The notes: generated from the sequence alone by a model not told the origin. DNA of 64,000 bases from CAWDVH01 sp963805705 (GCA_963805705.1 CAWDVH010000005.1:1302001-1366000), one strand, 5' to 3'. Positions 36,687 to 48,527 are shown, counted from the stretch's first letter. Program-made: numbers and translations.

Positions 36687-37639
36687 GCGCCCGCCGGCCA
36701 CGCGGGCTCGCGCCTCGGCCCGGCCGGCATCTCCTGGTCGCCGTAGCTCCACTGCGCGCCGTACTCCCAGGCCGACCAGGCCGGCTGGGCCCTGGTCAGC
36801 AGTTCCTGGTCAAGCCGCTCGCTGAAGTGCGCCACGACCGGGCGGTACACCGCGCGACGGCACCACCACGGGATCAGCCGGTACCCTCCGCGGATCATCA
36901 CGTTCCTGGCGTACTCGGCCGCTGAGGTGAATCCCTGCCGGCGGAACTCGCGCTGCAGCCGCAGCTCGGAGCGCAGCAGGCTCGTTCCGCCCCGCCGCTT
37001 GAATGCCTCCGCGCCCACCCGGTAGAAGATCAGCGGCTCGGCCACGTTGACCGCTCGCGCGCCGTTGCCGAGCATCCGGGCAAACAGCGCGTAGTCCTCC
37101 ATCAGCCGGAGGTCGCCGTAGCCGCCCGCGGCGAGAACGGCGTGCCGCCGGTAGACGACGGTCGGGTGATTGAACGGGTCGTGCATCCGCGCGTAGCGCT
37201 GGATCTGGTCGGGATCGGTCGGCGGGACGCGCTGCCCGACGATGTCGTCGGTGTCCGCCATGAACTCCAGCAGGCCGCTGCCGACGATATCCGCGTCCTT
37301 GATGAGCGGCAGCTCCACCTCGAAGCGGTACGGCATCGCCACGTCGTCGGCATCCATGCGAGCGATCACATCGAACCAGCTCGCGGCCAGCCCGCGGTCG
37401 AGGGCAGGTCCCAGGCCGCCGCCCCGCTGCAGCGGGACGAACGTCACGGGTACCGGGCTGGTCGCCCGGAGCTCATCCAGGCACCCGGCGAGCTCGTCGC
37501 GCACCGGCCCGTCGCGCACGATGACCACCTGATCGGGCCGCACGGTCTGATCGTCGACCGCGCTGCGCAGCGCTCGCCGGACGTAATCGCACCGGTCGCC
37601 GTCATACACCGACAGCAGGAGCGAGAAAGGCTCGTGCAT
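36683..37639 (-). CDS. Family 2 glycosyltransferase
   Basis: A 318-aa soluble GT-A enzyme. SLLLSVYDGDRCDYVRRALRS, VVIVRDGPV and ARMDADDVAMPYR (DxD) define the fold; RLMEDYALFARMLGNG is the acceptor-side motif common in rhamnosyl and related transferases. RBS GGAAGGTGA lies 9 bases before ATG 37639. First gene of a coupled series with glf, glfT2 and the membrane transferase, so it probably adds a sugar in the same glycan. The 288 bases upstream (37640-37927) show no gene; they must hold promoters for both divergent genes. Confidence 0.85.
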   Translation of the reverse strand: MHEPFSLLLSVYDGDRCDYVRRALRSAVDDQTVRPDQVVIVRDGPVRDELAGCLDELRATSPVPVTFVPLQRGGGLGPALDRGLAASWFDVIARMDADDVAMPYRFEVELPLIKDADIVGSGLLEFMADTDDIVGQRVPPTDPDQIQRYARMHDPFNHPTVVYRRHAVLAAGGYGDLRLMEDYALFARMLGNGARAVNVAEPLIFYRVGAEAFKRRGGTSLLRSELRLQREFRRQGFTSAAEYARNVMIRGGYRLIPWWCRRAVYRPVVAHFSERLDQELLTRAQPAWSAWEYGAQWSYGDQEMPAGPRREPAWPAGA

Positions 37640-37927
37640 ACGCAGGATTCACCTTCCGTCTTTGGCGGTTTTCGGGCCGGCCCGCGCGCTGCGCCCAGGT
37701 CAGGGATCGCGCAGCCGGTGGCTGGAGCCGGGGCCCGAACTGACCGTAGAAGCGGCACCTGACGATCTGGATGCTTCTGCTTGTACGCAGCCAGGCGGCT
37801 GAATGAACGATGGCAGACGTCAGCCTGCGCGGCGGCGTGGCTGATTACTGTCGGCTGCGAGCCTGGATCGCGGCTGGTCAGCCGGGACCGCCAGGCGCCA
37901 TCACGCTGCGACCCGCGAGGTGCCCGG

Positions 37928-39067
37928 TTGAAGATATTCCTGCATATCGGCGAGCCCAAGACGGGCACGACGTTTCTGCAGCAGGTCATGTGGCGCAACC
38001 GCGCCCAGCTCGCAGCCCGCGGCGTCGTGCTGCCCGGCCATCATCCCCAAGATCATTTTCGGGCTAGTCAGGACCTGCGCGGCATCGCCCAGCTGGCCTC
38101 CGACCCGGCCGGGTCATGGACCGGCGAGTGGGAGGTCCTGGCCCGCCAGGCGCAGCAGGCGCCGAGGGCGGCCGTCATCTCGCACGAGCTGTTCTGCGCG
38201 GCGGATGCCGGGCAGGCTGATCGCGCGGTGCGATCACTGCAGCCGGCCGAGGTGCACATCGTGCTGACCGTGCGGGACATCGCGACGCTGCTGCCCGCCG
38301 AATGGCAGGAAAGCGTGAAGCACCGCAATGTCCGTGCGTGGGAGGACTGGCTGGCGGACGTGATCGACCACGAGTCCGTCGCTGCCGACCGGCGCCAGTG
38401 GTGGTTCTGGCGCGTGCATGACACGCTGGCGATCCTGGACATCTGGTCCCGCCATGTGCCGCCGGAGCGAGTGCACGTGATCATGACCGCACCGCGAGGA
38501 TCAGCCAGCGGGCTGCTGTGGCAGCGTTTCGCGTCCTTGCTCGACATCGACCCCGGCAGCGTCGACCTCACCCGCGCCCGGCCGAATTCCTCGCTCGGGA
38601 TACCCGAGATCGAGTTCCTGCGACGACTGAACCAGGTCCTGCCCGACGAGATCCCCGACTGGTTCTACATGTGGAATGTCAAGGAAGCGATCGCTCACCA
38701 GGCTTTTGCCGCCCGGCCCCCCGGCGGCCGCCTGACGCTCCCCGCCGACCGGGATGGCTGGGCCGCCCGGCACGCGGAGATCCTGATCGCCGGCCTCACC
38801 GGCTCCGGGTACAGCCTCGTCGGTGATCCCGGCGAGCTGGCGCCGGCGCCGGTCACGGAGCCGGGCATCAGTCCCGCCGACCAGCCGGCCGAGCCGGTAC
38901 TCGACGCCGCCGTGCACGCCGCGGCGGCGCTGGTCGTCCGCCAGTACCGAAAGGCGCACCCGGCGGCCAGGCCAGAAAAAGACCAGGGCGGCCAGCGCGG
39001 GCTGGTCCGCCGGGTCGAGTCCACGGTGGTCTCCTCCCCCGGCTCAAGCGGACGGTCCGGCAGCTGA
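37928..39067 (+). CDS. Sulfotransferase-like P-loop protein
   Basis: A 379-aa protein starting (M)KIFLHIGEPKTGTTFLQQVM; the PKTGTT stretch matches the 5'-phosphosulfate-binding loop of sulfotransferases. VHIVLTVRDIATLLPAEWQESVK resembles the 3'-phosphate-binding region (RDP-like, with RDI here). Family members transfer sulfate from PAPS to carbohydrates or other acceptors. TTG 37928 is chosen because GAGGT lies 5-9 bases upstream and the conserved region begins at once; ATG 37781 in frame would add 49 unrelated residues. The C-terminal ~80 residues are low complexity. Placement between wall glycosyltransferases suggests glycan sulfation, but that is inference. Confidence 0.65.
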   Translation: MKIFLHIGEPKTGTTFLQQVMWRNRAQLAARGVVLPGHHPQDHFRASQDLRGIAQLASDPAGSWTGEWEVLARQAQQAPRAAVISHELFCAADAGQADRAVRSLQPAEVHIVLTVRDIATLLPAEWQESVKHRNVRAWEDWLADVIDHESVAADRRQWWFWRVHDTLAILDIWSRHVPPERVHVIMTAPRGSASGLLWQRFASLLDIDPGSVDLTRARPNSSLGIPEIEFLRRLNQVLPDEIPDWFYMWNVKEAIAHQAFAARPPGGRLTLPADRDGWAARHAEILIAGLTGSGYSLVGDPGELAPAPVTEPGISPADQPAEPVLDAAVHAAAALVVRQYRKAHPAARPEKDQGGQRGLVRRVESTVVSSPGSSGRSGS

Positions 39068-39151
39068 GCAGCCGCCATCGCGCGGTGCGCAGCCTGCGCA
39101 TCCTGGCGTGGCAGGCGGTCGAGCGGTCCAGGGTGTGGAGACATCGCTAAC

Positions 39152-40096
39152 ATGGCCGACCGTCCCGGCCTGACCCGGCCCGGCCGGCCTCGGGTGGTCG
39201 CGGTCGTCGTCACCTACAACCGGCGCCACCTGCTGCTGGAGGCACTGGCGGCGGTGCACTCGCAGAGCCGTGCACCGGATGCCGTGATCGTGGTGGACAA
39301 CGCCTCGACCGACCAGAGCGCGGCGGCGGTGCGCGCCCGCTTCCCTTCGGCGCAGGTGGCGCAGCTCGCGCGCAATACCGGCGGCGCGGGCGGCTTCGCC
39401 TGTGGCATGGCGCTCGCGCTGGCGGGCGGCGCGGACCTGATCTGGCTCATGGACGACGACACGGTGCCCGAGCCGCTCGCCCTGCGGGCGCTGCTGGGCG
39501 CCCGTGACTGTTATCAGGGCCCGCCGCCAGCGCTGATCGCCAGCCGGGTGGTGTGGACCGACGGGCGCGCGCACCCCATGAACACCCCCCGGGCCAGGCC
39601 ACTGGCGACCAGGGCAGAACGGCTCGCGGCCGCCAGCGCCGGATGCCTGCCGATCCGCTCCGCCTCGTTTGTGTCGGTGCTCGTGGCGGCCAGCGCATGC
39701 CGGCACCGCGGCCTGCCCAGGGCGGACTACTTCCTGTGGAACGATGATTTCGAGTTCACCGCCCGGCTGCTGCGCGGCGGCACCGGCCTGCTGTGCCCGG
39801 CGAGCGTCGTCGTGCACAAGACGCTGGCCTTCGGCTCGACGGACGCCGACCCTGGGCCGCGCTTCTTCTACGAGGTCCGGAACAAGGTCTGGACGCTCCG
39901 GGCCAGCGCCCCGCTCAGCCTGGTCGAGCGCGTCCTGTACGGCGGCTCGACGCTTCGCCGCTGGGCCCGCACCTTCGCGCGGTCACGCGACCGCCGCGCG
40001 CTGGGCCGGCACCTCATCAGGGGCCTGGCCGCCGGGGTGCGGACCAGCCCGCGACCCAACGAGGAGGTACTCGCGGATGCCGGGCGGCCGGGATAA
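39152..40096 (+). CDS. GlfT1-like family 2 glycosyltransferase
   Basis: A 314-aa GT2 enzyme resembling galactofuranosyl/rhamnosyl transferases such as GlfT1. VVAVVVTYNRRHLLLEAL, VIVVDNASTD, RNTGGAGGFACGM and LIWLMDDDTVPEP are the donor-site motifs; YFLWNDDFEFTARLLRGG carries the WDDxE-type catalytic motif; PRFFYEVRNKVW follows. With glf and glfT2 about 2.5 kb away, initiation of the galactan chain is a reasonable proposal. ATG 39152; no clear RBS. Confidence 0.82.
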   Translation: MADRPGLTRPGRPRVVAVVVTYNRRHLLLEALAAVHSQSRAPDAVIVVDNASTDQSAAAVRARFPSAQVAQLARNTGGAGGFACGMALALAGGADLIWLMDDDTVPEPLALRALLGARDCYQGPPPALIASRVVWTDGRAHPMNTPRARPLATRAERLAAASAGCLPIRSASFVSVLVAASACRHRGLPRADYFLWNDDFEFTARLLRGGTGLLCPASVVVHKTLAFGSTDADPGPRFFYEVRNKVWTLRASAPLSLVERVLYGGSTLRRWARTFARSRDRRALGRHLIRGLAAGVRTSPRPNEEVLADAGRPG

Positions 40097-40174
40097 CGAG
40101 CCGCGTGCGCAGATATCACCTACAGTTCGCCCGGTGGTCATGGCACCGCGCCCATGCCGGGCAGGCGCATCCCG

Positions 40175-40180
40175 CACTCT
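40175..40180 (+). promoter_or_regulatory. -10-like hexamer CACTCT before the GT4 gene
   Basis: CACTCT is six bases before GTG 40187, consistent with leaderless expression; weak on its own. Confidence 0.3.
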
Positions 40181-40186
40181 GTGAGC

Positions 40187-41333
40187 GTGCGAATCGCGTA
40201 TGTCACAGAATCGTTCCCTCCCGACGTCAACGGCGTCGCGCATACGGCCGTGCGCGTCGCGGAGCACCTGATCCGGCGCGGGCACCAGCCCCTGGTCATC
40301 GCGCCCGCCCCGGCCAGCGGACGGCCTCGCCCCGATCGGGCATTCGACTTCCCTGTGGTGCGGGTGCCGTCACTGGCGCTGCCCGCCTACCCCGGATTCC
40401 GGGTCGGCGTGCCAGGGCCGCGCGTGCACGCGGCGGTCGCCGCCCATCACGCCGACCTCGTGCATCTGGCCGGGCCGTTCGTCCTGGGCGCCAGCGCCGG
40501 GACGGCGGCCCGGCGGCTGGGCCTGCCGGTCGTCGCCGTGTACGCGACGGACCTGCCCGCCTACGCCCGCGCCTACCACGCCGGCCCGGCCGGGCCGGCC
40601 ATCTGCTGGCGGCGGCTGCGCCGGATACACAACGCGGCGGACCGGACGCTCGCCCCCTGCACGGCGACGGCGGCTGAGCTGCATGCGCACGGCATCGAGC
40701 GAGTCTGGCTGTGGGCCAGGGGCGTCGACGCCAGCCGGTTCGATCCGGCCAAGCGGAGCGCGAGGCTGCGGGCGGAGCTCGCGCCGGGCGGAGAGCTGCT
40801 GGTCGGCTACGTCGGGCGGCTGGCCGTAGAGAAACGCGTCGACCTGCTGGCTCAGGTGGCCGCGCTGCCGGGCGTGCGCCTGGTCGTCGTCGGCAGCGGC
40901 CCGGCCGAGGCGGCGGTGCGCCGGGCCATTCCCTCGGCGCTGCTCCTGGGCCAGCGCCTGGGCGAGCATCTGGCCAGGATCTACGCCAGCCTCGATGTGT
41001 TCGTCCATGGCGGGCCGCACGACACGTTCGCCCAGACTCTGCAGGAGGCGGCCGCGAGCGGCCTGCCCGTGGTCGCGCCTGCTGCGGGCGGACCGCTCGA
41101 CCTGGTCGAGGACGGCGTCACCGGATTCCTGGTCGCCCCCGGTGAGCCCGGCCGCGCTGGCTGGTGCCGTGGCCAGGCTGGCCGCCGACCCCGTGCTGCG
41201 CGCCGCGCAGGGCCAGGCCGGCCGGCAGATGATCCTGCACCGCGGCTGGCCGGCCCGGTGCGACGAGCTGATCGGCCACTACCGTACGGTCCTCGGGGCG
41301 GCGGGCACCCTCCGGGCGCAGGTGCCGGCGTGA
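40187..41333 (+). CDS. Family 4 glycosyltransferase, MgtA/PimB-like mannosyltransferase (frameshifted)
   Basis: GT-B enzyme starting MRIAYVTESFPPDVNGVAHT, the hallmark of GDP-mannose dependent alpha-mannosyltransferases of lipid and wall glycans. GYVGRLAVEKRVDLLAQVAALP and LDVFVHGGPHDTFAQTLQEAAASGLPVVAP (donor-binding E-x7-E) are intact. At about 41144-41149 the frame slips: GAGCCCGG reads on as GEPGRAGW, while the next frame gives PAALAGAVARLAADPVLRA to a stop at 41331-41333. Removing one C restores GEPAALAGAVARL and a ~381-aa enzyme. The true stop overlaps the GTG of the hydrolase (GTGA); the apparent GT-hydrolase fusion is an artefact of the slip. Confidence 0.85.
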
Positions 41334-42508
41334 CCCGGTTCGTCGCGCTGGGCGACTCGATTACCCTCGGCGTGGGTGATCGCTGTGATCAGGGCGGGCG
41401 CTCGCCCTGGCGCGGCTGGGCCGCGCTGCTGGCCGAGGGGCTGGCCGAGCCCAGGCTGCATATCCTGGCGGTCAGCGGCGCGTGCGCCGCCGATGTGGAA
41501 CGCGATCAGCTGCCCCCGGCCCTGCTCCTGCGGCCGGACATCGCCAGCGTGATCATCGGGGTCAACGACACCCTGCGGGCGGGCTTCGATCCTGACCGGA
41601 TCGCCGCGGCGGCCGAGCGCACGGTGAGCGCGCTGCGCGCGGCGGACGCTGAGGTGCTCACCATGCGCCTGCCCGACCCCGGCCGGATGCTCGGCCTGCC
41701 GGGCGTGCTGGCCAGGCCGCTGGCCCGCCGGGCGCACGAGATCAACCTGGTGATGGACGCCGTGGCTCACCGCTACGGCACGCTGCACTTTGACGCCGCC
41801 GGGGACGCCGATACCTATGACCGCCGGATGTGGGCGGTGGACCGCCTGCACCCGAGCGAGCGCGGCCACCGGCACATCGCCCGCCGGTTCCACGGCATGC
41901 TCACCGCGGCTGGTCACCCGGTCGGGCCGCCGCCCGACTCCGAGCCGACGAGCCGGCCGCCGTCGCGCGCCGCCGAGCTGGCCTGGCTCGCCACCAAGGG
42001 CACGGCCTGGGTCCTGCGCCGGTCAACCGACCTGGTGCCCAGCCTGGTCGCGCTGGCGATAACGGAATACCGCGCTGATCCCCAGCACGCCGGCCGGCGG
42101 GAGGGTGATCAGGGCGGGAAGCTGGTAACGCCAGGAGAACTCGAAGGCATCCGGCACCAGCAGGACCACCGCGGCGGTAGCGGTGAACAGCAGGCAGGCC
42201 CTGGCCAGCTGGCGGCTGCGGGCGCCCCTGGCGCCCCGCGTCCCGGCGAGCGCGGAGCCGGTCAGGCCGGCCAGGACGCACAGGGCCAGCAGCGGGCCGG
42301 GGGTGAAGCCGCCATCAAGCTGGTAAGACCGCAGGAACGCCGCGACGGGCCGGTCAACCTGCGCCGGGCCGCCGTAGGACGGGCTGAGCGCCCGGTACCT
42401 GAAGCGCCCGTAGACCCGGTGCTGCAGGCCGAGCACGATGACATGCCCGCTCCCCACCGTGACCTGCGGGGAGTAGGTCGGGTAGCCGGCCTGGAACTGC
42501 CACCGTGA
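41330..42508 (+). CDS. SGNH/GDSL-family hydrolase
   Basis: Esterase/lipase-like hydrolase. Block I is FVALGDSITLGVGD (nucleophile Ser), the oxyanion Gly/Asn are in IIGVNDTLRAG, and the catalytic Asp/His are in AVDRLHPSERGH. The domain and its usual C-terminal helix (WLATKGTAWVLRRSTDLVPSL) end near 42085, but no stop follows there; the frame stays open to 42508, all antisense to the next gene and of no recognisable sequence. A lost stop or an indel near 42080 is likely, and the real protein is about 250 aa. GTG 41330 overlaps the GT4 stop. It may deacylate a glycan or glycolipid made by its neighbours. Confidence 0.75.
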   Translation: MTRFVALGDSITLGVGDRCDQGGRSPWRGWAALLAEGLAEPRLHILAVSGACAADVERDQLPPALLLRPDIASVIIGVNDTLRAGFDPDRIAAAAERTVSALRAADAEVLTMRLPDPGRMLGLPGVLARPLARRAHEINLVMDAVAHRYGTLHFDAAGDADTYDRRMWAVDRLHPSERGHRHIARRFHGMLTAAGHPVGPPPDSEPTSRPPSRAAELAWLATKGTAWVLRRSTDLVPSLVALAITEYRADPQHAGRREGDQGGKLVTPGELEGIRHQQDHRGGSGEQQAGPGQLAAAGAPGAPRPGERGAGQAGQDAQGQQRAGGEAAIKLVRPQERRDGPVNLRRAAVGRAERPVPEAPVDPVLQAEHDDMPAPHRDLRGVGRVAGLELPP

Positions 42509-43552
42509 GATCGGGGTCCCCCCCGGGCTGCCCCGGCGGATCACGGTAAACAGGTGCAGCGAGTCGTGCAGGACCGAGGCCGCCACGCGCGCCGGCTGCT
42601 GGCGCTCCACGGCCGTGCGCAAGTCCGAGATCAGCGCGGCCCGGCTCGTTCCCGGCGGTATGACGGCCGTGTGCAGCGGTGAGTCACCCGAATGCTCCAG
42701 CCAGTCGGGACCGCGGGCCTGCTCGCCCGGCGTCGGGCACAGGGGCGCCGCGGCCGCGGGCAGCTTCAGCGTGGCGCAGTCGGCCGCGGCCGCCAGCCGG
42801 CCGGGAGCACTGCCTTGCCCGGCGGCCAGCCAGAAGTGCCCGGTCCGGGCGTAGGAGACGCTGCTGTAGCCGAGGACCGGCAGCGCGAAGGTCACGACCA
42901 GGATGGCCGTGCGGCCGATGACGTGCCGCCAGCCGCCGCCGGCCGTCAGCAGATAGAGCACCGCGGGCACGACCAGGACCTCCCCGACCTGCCGGACGGT
43001 CGCCGATGAGCCCAGGATCAGGCCCGCCGCGGCCGCGGCCGGCCCGCTCACGCCGGGCCGCCACAGCAGCACGGCCAGCCCCGCCGCGACCATCGCCTCG
43101 AACCAGACGTCCGGCATGATCATGTGCTCCATCTGCAGCTGGTAGGCATCCAGCAGCACCGGCGCGACGGCCAGGGCGGCCAGCCAGCGGGAGACACCCC
43201 GGCGCAGCAGCACGATGTACAGGGCGACGGCCGCCGCCAGCCCGAGCAGGTGCTGGAGCACCATGACGGTCCCCAGGTCGCCGGCCGCCAGGATGAGCTT
43301 CAGCAGCACCCGGTACCCAAGCGGGTCGGCGCCCGGCCATTCGCCGTACAGGTACTTGAGCGAGTCGATGTAGATCAGGGCCGGGTGATAGGCAATCTGG
43401 GTCGCCGCCCGCAGCATCGTCCCGGCGGCCAGCAGCGCCAGCACCAGCCAGTGACGGCGCAGCACCAGCACAGCCCGCATTCGAAACGGCTCGTCCGGCG
43501 CAGTGCTGCCCACGGCCGGGCCGGATCGCGTGGCCAGATGCGGCTCGGTCAT
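42023..43552 (-). CDS. Polytopic membrane protein, GT-C glycosyltransferase-like
   Basis: A 509-aa membrane protein with about ten helices. After the first helix comes the loop TQIAYHPALIYIDSLKYLYGEWPGADPLGY with an acidic residue as in GT-C enzymes; MEHMIMPDVWFEAM is another conserved-looking loop, and FSWRYQLPALITLPPAGVLGI is the C-terminal hallmark of this transferase-like group. ATG 43552 (MTEPHLATRSG) is chosen over an upstream frame start at 43612 because AAAAGT six bases upstream could be a leaderless -10. Overlaps the SGNH frame tail to tail. Substrate unknown. Confidence 0.75.
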   Translation of the reverse strand: MTEPHLATRSGPAVGSTAPDEPFRMRAVLVLRRHWLVLALLAAGTMLRAATQIAYHPALIYIDSLKYLYGEWPGADPLGYRVLLKLILAAGDLGTVMVLQHLLGLAAAVALYIVLLRRGVSRWLAALAVAPVLLDAYQLQMEHMIMPDVWFEAMVAAGLAVLLWRPGVSGPAAAAAGLILGSSATVRQVGEVLVVPAVLYLLTAGGGWRHVIGRTAILVVTFALPVLGYSSVSYARTGHFWLAAGQGSAPGRLAAAADCATLKLPAAAAPLCPTPGEQARGPDWLEHSGDSPLHTAVIPPGTSRAALISDLRTAVERQQPARVAASVLHDSLHLFTVIRRGSPGGTPISRWQFQAGYPTYSPQVTVGSGHVIVLGLQHRVYGRFRYRALSPSYGGPAQVDRPVAAFLRSYQLDGGFTPGPLLALCVLAGLTGSALAGTRGARGARSRQLARACLLFTATAAVVLLVPDAFEFSWRYQLPALITLPPAGVLGISAVFRYRQRDQAGHQVG

Positions 43553-43673
43553 GACGCCACTTTTACCGCTGGCGGGCCGCCGTGACCGGCCGGGCTGCCC
43601 GTTATTCCGCACCTGGCCGCAGCACCGTGGGCCGGCGTTCCCGCGCCGTTAACGGGCCGGCGGCGGGCGCGGC

Positions 43674-45221
43674 TTACCCGGCGGGAGGCGGCGTGGTGCA
43701 GCCGCGGCACGGCGGCCGGCCCGCGAAGAAGCCGGGAATGACCGGCGAGTCAGTGGGCGGGTTGGTGGGCAGCAGGACCCGCGCCCGCGGCGGCTGGCTG
43801 AAGTCGAAATCCTGGGTCATGCTGCCGAGAACCGGCTCGTCTTCGCGGACGTCCGGCCGGGGGTCGGGACGCCCGTCGGTCTGGGGGTTGAGCCTGGCTC
43901 CGCCGAGGAAGTCATCCTCGATGAACTTCAGGTAGGCGTCGCTGCTGAGGGTCTGGTGGTCGATGTACCCGTGCCGGGCATACGGGGAGATGACGATCGC
44001 CGGGACGCGCAGCCCGTAGCCGTTCTGGTCGACCTTCGGGGGGACGACATGATCGTAGAAGCCGCCCCAGTCGTCCCACGCCAGGAAGATCGCCGTGGAG
44101 TCCCAGTCGGGACTCTTCATCGCCGCGTTCACGATCGAGGTCACGTAGGCCTGGCCCCGGTGGACGCTGGCCGGGGGGTGCTCGCTGTCCGGCTGCGAGG
44201 GGGTGATCCAGCTCACCGACGGCAGCCGGCCCGCCCGGGCGGCGCTGAAGTAGGAGCGCAGCGACTGGACGTAGTCGGACTGGTGGTCATGCTGCACATC
44301 GCCGAACAGCGGCAGCGGGTTCCAGATCCCCGGCGTCCTGGCGCTCTGCCTGACCGGGGCGCACGTCTCGGCCGAGTCGTTGTCGCAGTCGGGCTGGGTG
44401 CCGGCCTGCACGAAGAACCGCCAGCTGACGTGGTGGGTGTAGAGCAGCCAGGTGATGTCGGTCCAGGCCAGGTCGATGGAGGTCTGGCCGGTGGCCATCT
44501 CCCGGCGGACCGCGTTGTCGAACTGCCGGATGCGGTAGGGGCCCGCGATGTTGTTCACGCAGCTCATCGGCGAGCGGTTCTTGCACTTGGCCGACCAGGC
44601 CGACACCAGGTACAGGTGGTCGGGCAGCGACCACGACTTCACCGGCTCGAACATATGGTCGTCGAGGACGAAATCGCTGGCGTAGGTCCAGTAGTCGGGG
44701 ATCTCCGCCGCGGTGTGGTAGCCCATCACGTCCGGCGTGCCGCCCTGGGCACACGCCGGGTCGTCGGGGTTATGGCAGGTCGTGCGGGCCGCATCCCGCT
44801 GCCTGATGAACCCGTCCATCGAGCCGCCGTCCACGTCGGCGATCGCGTTGGCCTCGCCGTGCGGGCCGCCCCCGTTGACGTCGGCCGGGTCGTGATACGG
44901 GCGGGAGCAGGGGCCGGCCGGATCGGGCAGGCACACGGTCGGTACCCCGCCTCTCACCGGGATGCCGTCGGCCCCCGGATAGGTGCCGAAGTAGGAGTCG
45001 AAGGACCGGTTCTCCTGCATGACGACAATCACGTGCTTGATCTTGTGGATGCCGGCCGCCACCAGATAGGTGCCCGCCGGGCCGCCGCTCACGCGCTCGC
45101 CGGACCCGGCCGCGGACCCGGACGGCGTACACCCGGCCAGCACGCCCGCGGCGAGCACGCAGGCCCCCGCGAGCGCGGTCGCTGACCTTCGGGACAACCG
45201 GCGCATAGGCATGAAATCCAT
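43674..45221 (-). CDS. Secreted lipoprotein phosphoesterase (phospholipase C / acid phosphatase family)
   Basis: A 515-aa exported protein. An Arg-rich n-region and hydrophobic core end in the lipobox LAGC (Cys ~31), so it is predicted to be a membrane-anchored lipoprotein. The phosphoesterase domain has HVIVVMQENRSFDSYFGTYPGADGIP, WSLPDHLYLVSAWSA and LAWDDWGGFYDHVVPP, the metal-binding and nucleophile motifs of bacterial non-specific phospholipase C/AcpA-type enzymes. It could release phosphate from lipids or other esters outside the cell. ATGs at 45221, 45212 and 45206 are all possible starts. Confidence 0.88.
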   Translation of the reverse strand: MDFMPMRRLSRRSATALAGACVLAAGVLAGCTPSGSAAGSGERVSGGPAGTYLVAAGIHKIKHVIVVMQENRSFDSYFGTYPGADGIPVRGGVPTVCLPDPAGPCSRPYHDPADVNGGGPHGEANAIADVDGGSMDGFIRQRDAARTTCHNPDDPACAQGGTPDVMGYHTAAEIPDYWTYASDFVLDDHMFEPVKSWSLPDHLYLVSAWSAKCKNRSPMSCVNNIAGPYRIRQFDNAVRREMATGQTSIDLAWTDITWLLYTHHVSWRFFVQAGTQPDCDNDSAETCAPVRQSARTPGIWNPLPLFGDVQHDHQSDYVQSLRSYFSAARAGRLPSVSWITPSQPDSEHPPASVHRGQAYVTSIVNAAMKSPDWDSTAIFLAWDDWGGFYDHVVPPKVDQNGYGLRVPAIVISPYARHGYIDHQTLSSDAYLKFIEDDFLGGARLNPQTDGRPDPRPDVREDEPVLGSMTQDFDFSQPPRARVLLPTNPPTDSPVIPGFFAGRPPCRGCTTPPPAG

Positions 45222-45300
45222 GATTGTGCGCGGACTGCGCGCGCGGCGGCTGGCCTGGTGAACAGATCGAGAACCCCTGATGTCGGGCCAGGTGCGGCCA

Positions 45301-45327
45301 GTCCTCGAAGGCTCAGTCCTCGAAGGC

Positions 45328-45345
<18 letters not shown>
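45301..45345. repeat. 15-bp tandem repeat duplicating the end of gcvP
   Basis: GTCCTCGAAGGCTCA at 45301-45315 and 45316-45330, then a diverged copy at 45331-45345 that is the gcvP coding end. Each copy repeats the last codons plus the stop (AFED-stop on the minus strand), so the true stop is followed by an in-frame echo of it. The rest of 45222-45300 shows no gene. Confidence 0.85.
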
Positions 45346-48231
<2,886 letters not shown>

Positions 48232-48302
48232 GGGAGCCTCCTGAGGGGAGCGGTGACCGGCCGCCAGCGGCGCTGCCGGACTCCCCCTCTGTCGCCGCGC
48301 AG

Positions 48303-48410
48303 GCTCCAGAGTCGCTTGTCCCGCCCGGTCCTTGATGCCTGAGAGGTTCTGGGGAGGTTGCCCCTTCGGCGCCCCGTCGCTGGCTGCGCGAGGACTCTCC
48401 CGGACGGTGT
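48303..48410 (-). promoter_or_regulatory. Glycine riboswitch (gcvT motif), apparently single aptamer
   Basis: On the minus strand, upstream of gcvP, the order GGGAGAGTCC, GCCGAAGGGGCAA, CCTCTCAGGCATCAAGGACC and ACTCTGGA matches the conserved core of the glycine aptamer. Glycine would promote expression of gcvP. Only one aptamer is evident between the promoter and the start codon; about 70 bases lie between it and ATG 48231. Confidence 0.85.
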
Positions 48411-48424
48411 TGTCAGCGGCTCAA

Positions 48425-48430
48425 AGCCTA
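48425..48430 (-). promoter_or_regulatory. -10 hexamer TAGGCT of the gcvP riboswitch transcript
   Basis: TAGGCT on the minus strand lies ~15 bases before the first conserved aptamer bases, placing the transcript start just upstream of the riboswitch. Confidence 0.45.
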
Positions 48431-48527
48431 CCCGAGGGCGCGCCGCAGGGGCAGGTATTGGGATGCCGACGTGTGCATCCGGCCGGATGCACACCAGGGC
48501 CGGCCCCAGCGGCCAGGATGCGGCCGG

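Noticed and set aside
37640..37927. Coding sequence between the divergent glycosyltransferase and sulfotransferase-like genes
   Set aside because: Frames here have no RBS, homology or motif; the conserved protein begins at TTG 37928.
40154..42508. A 784-aa glycosyltransferase-hydrolase fusion
   Set aside because: A one-base slip near 41147 explains the joined frame; the natural GT4 stop overlaps the hydrolase GTG, and the end is antisense to another gene.
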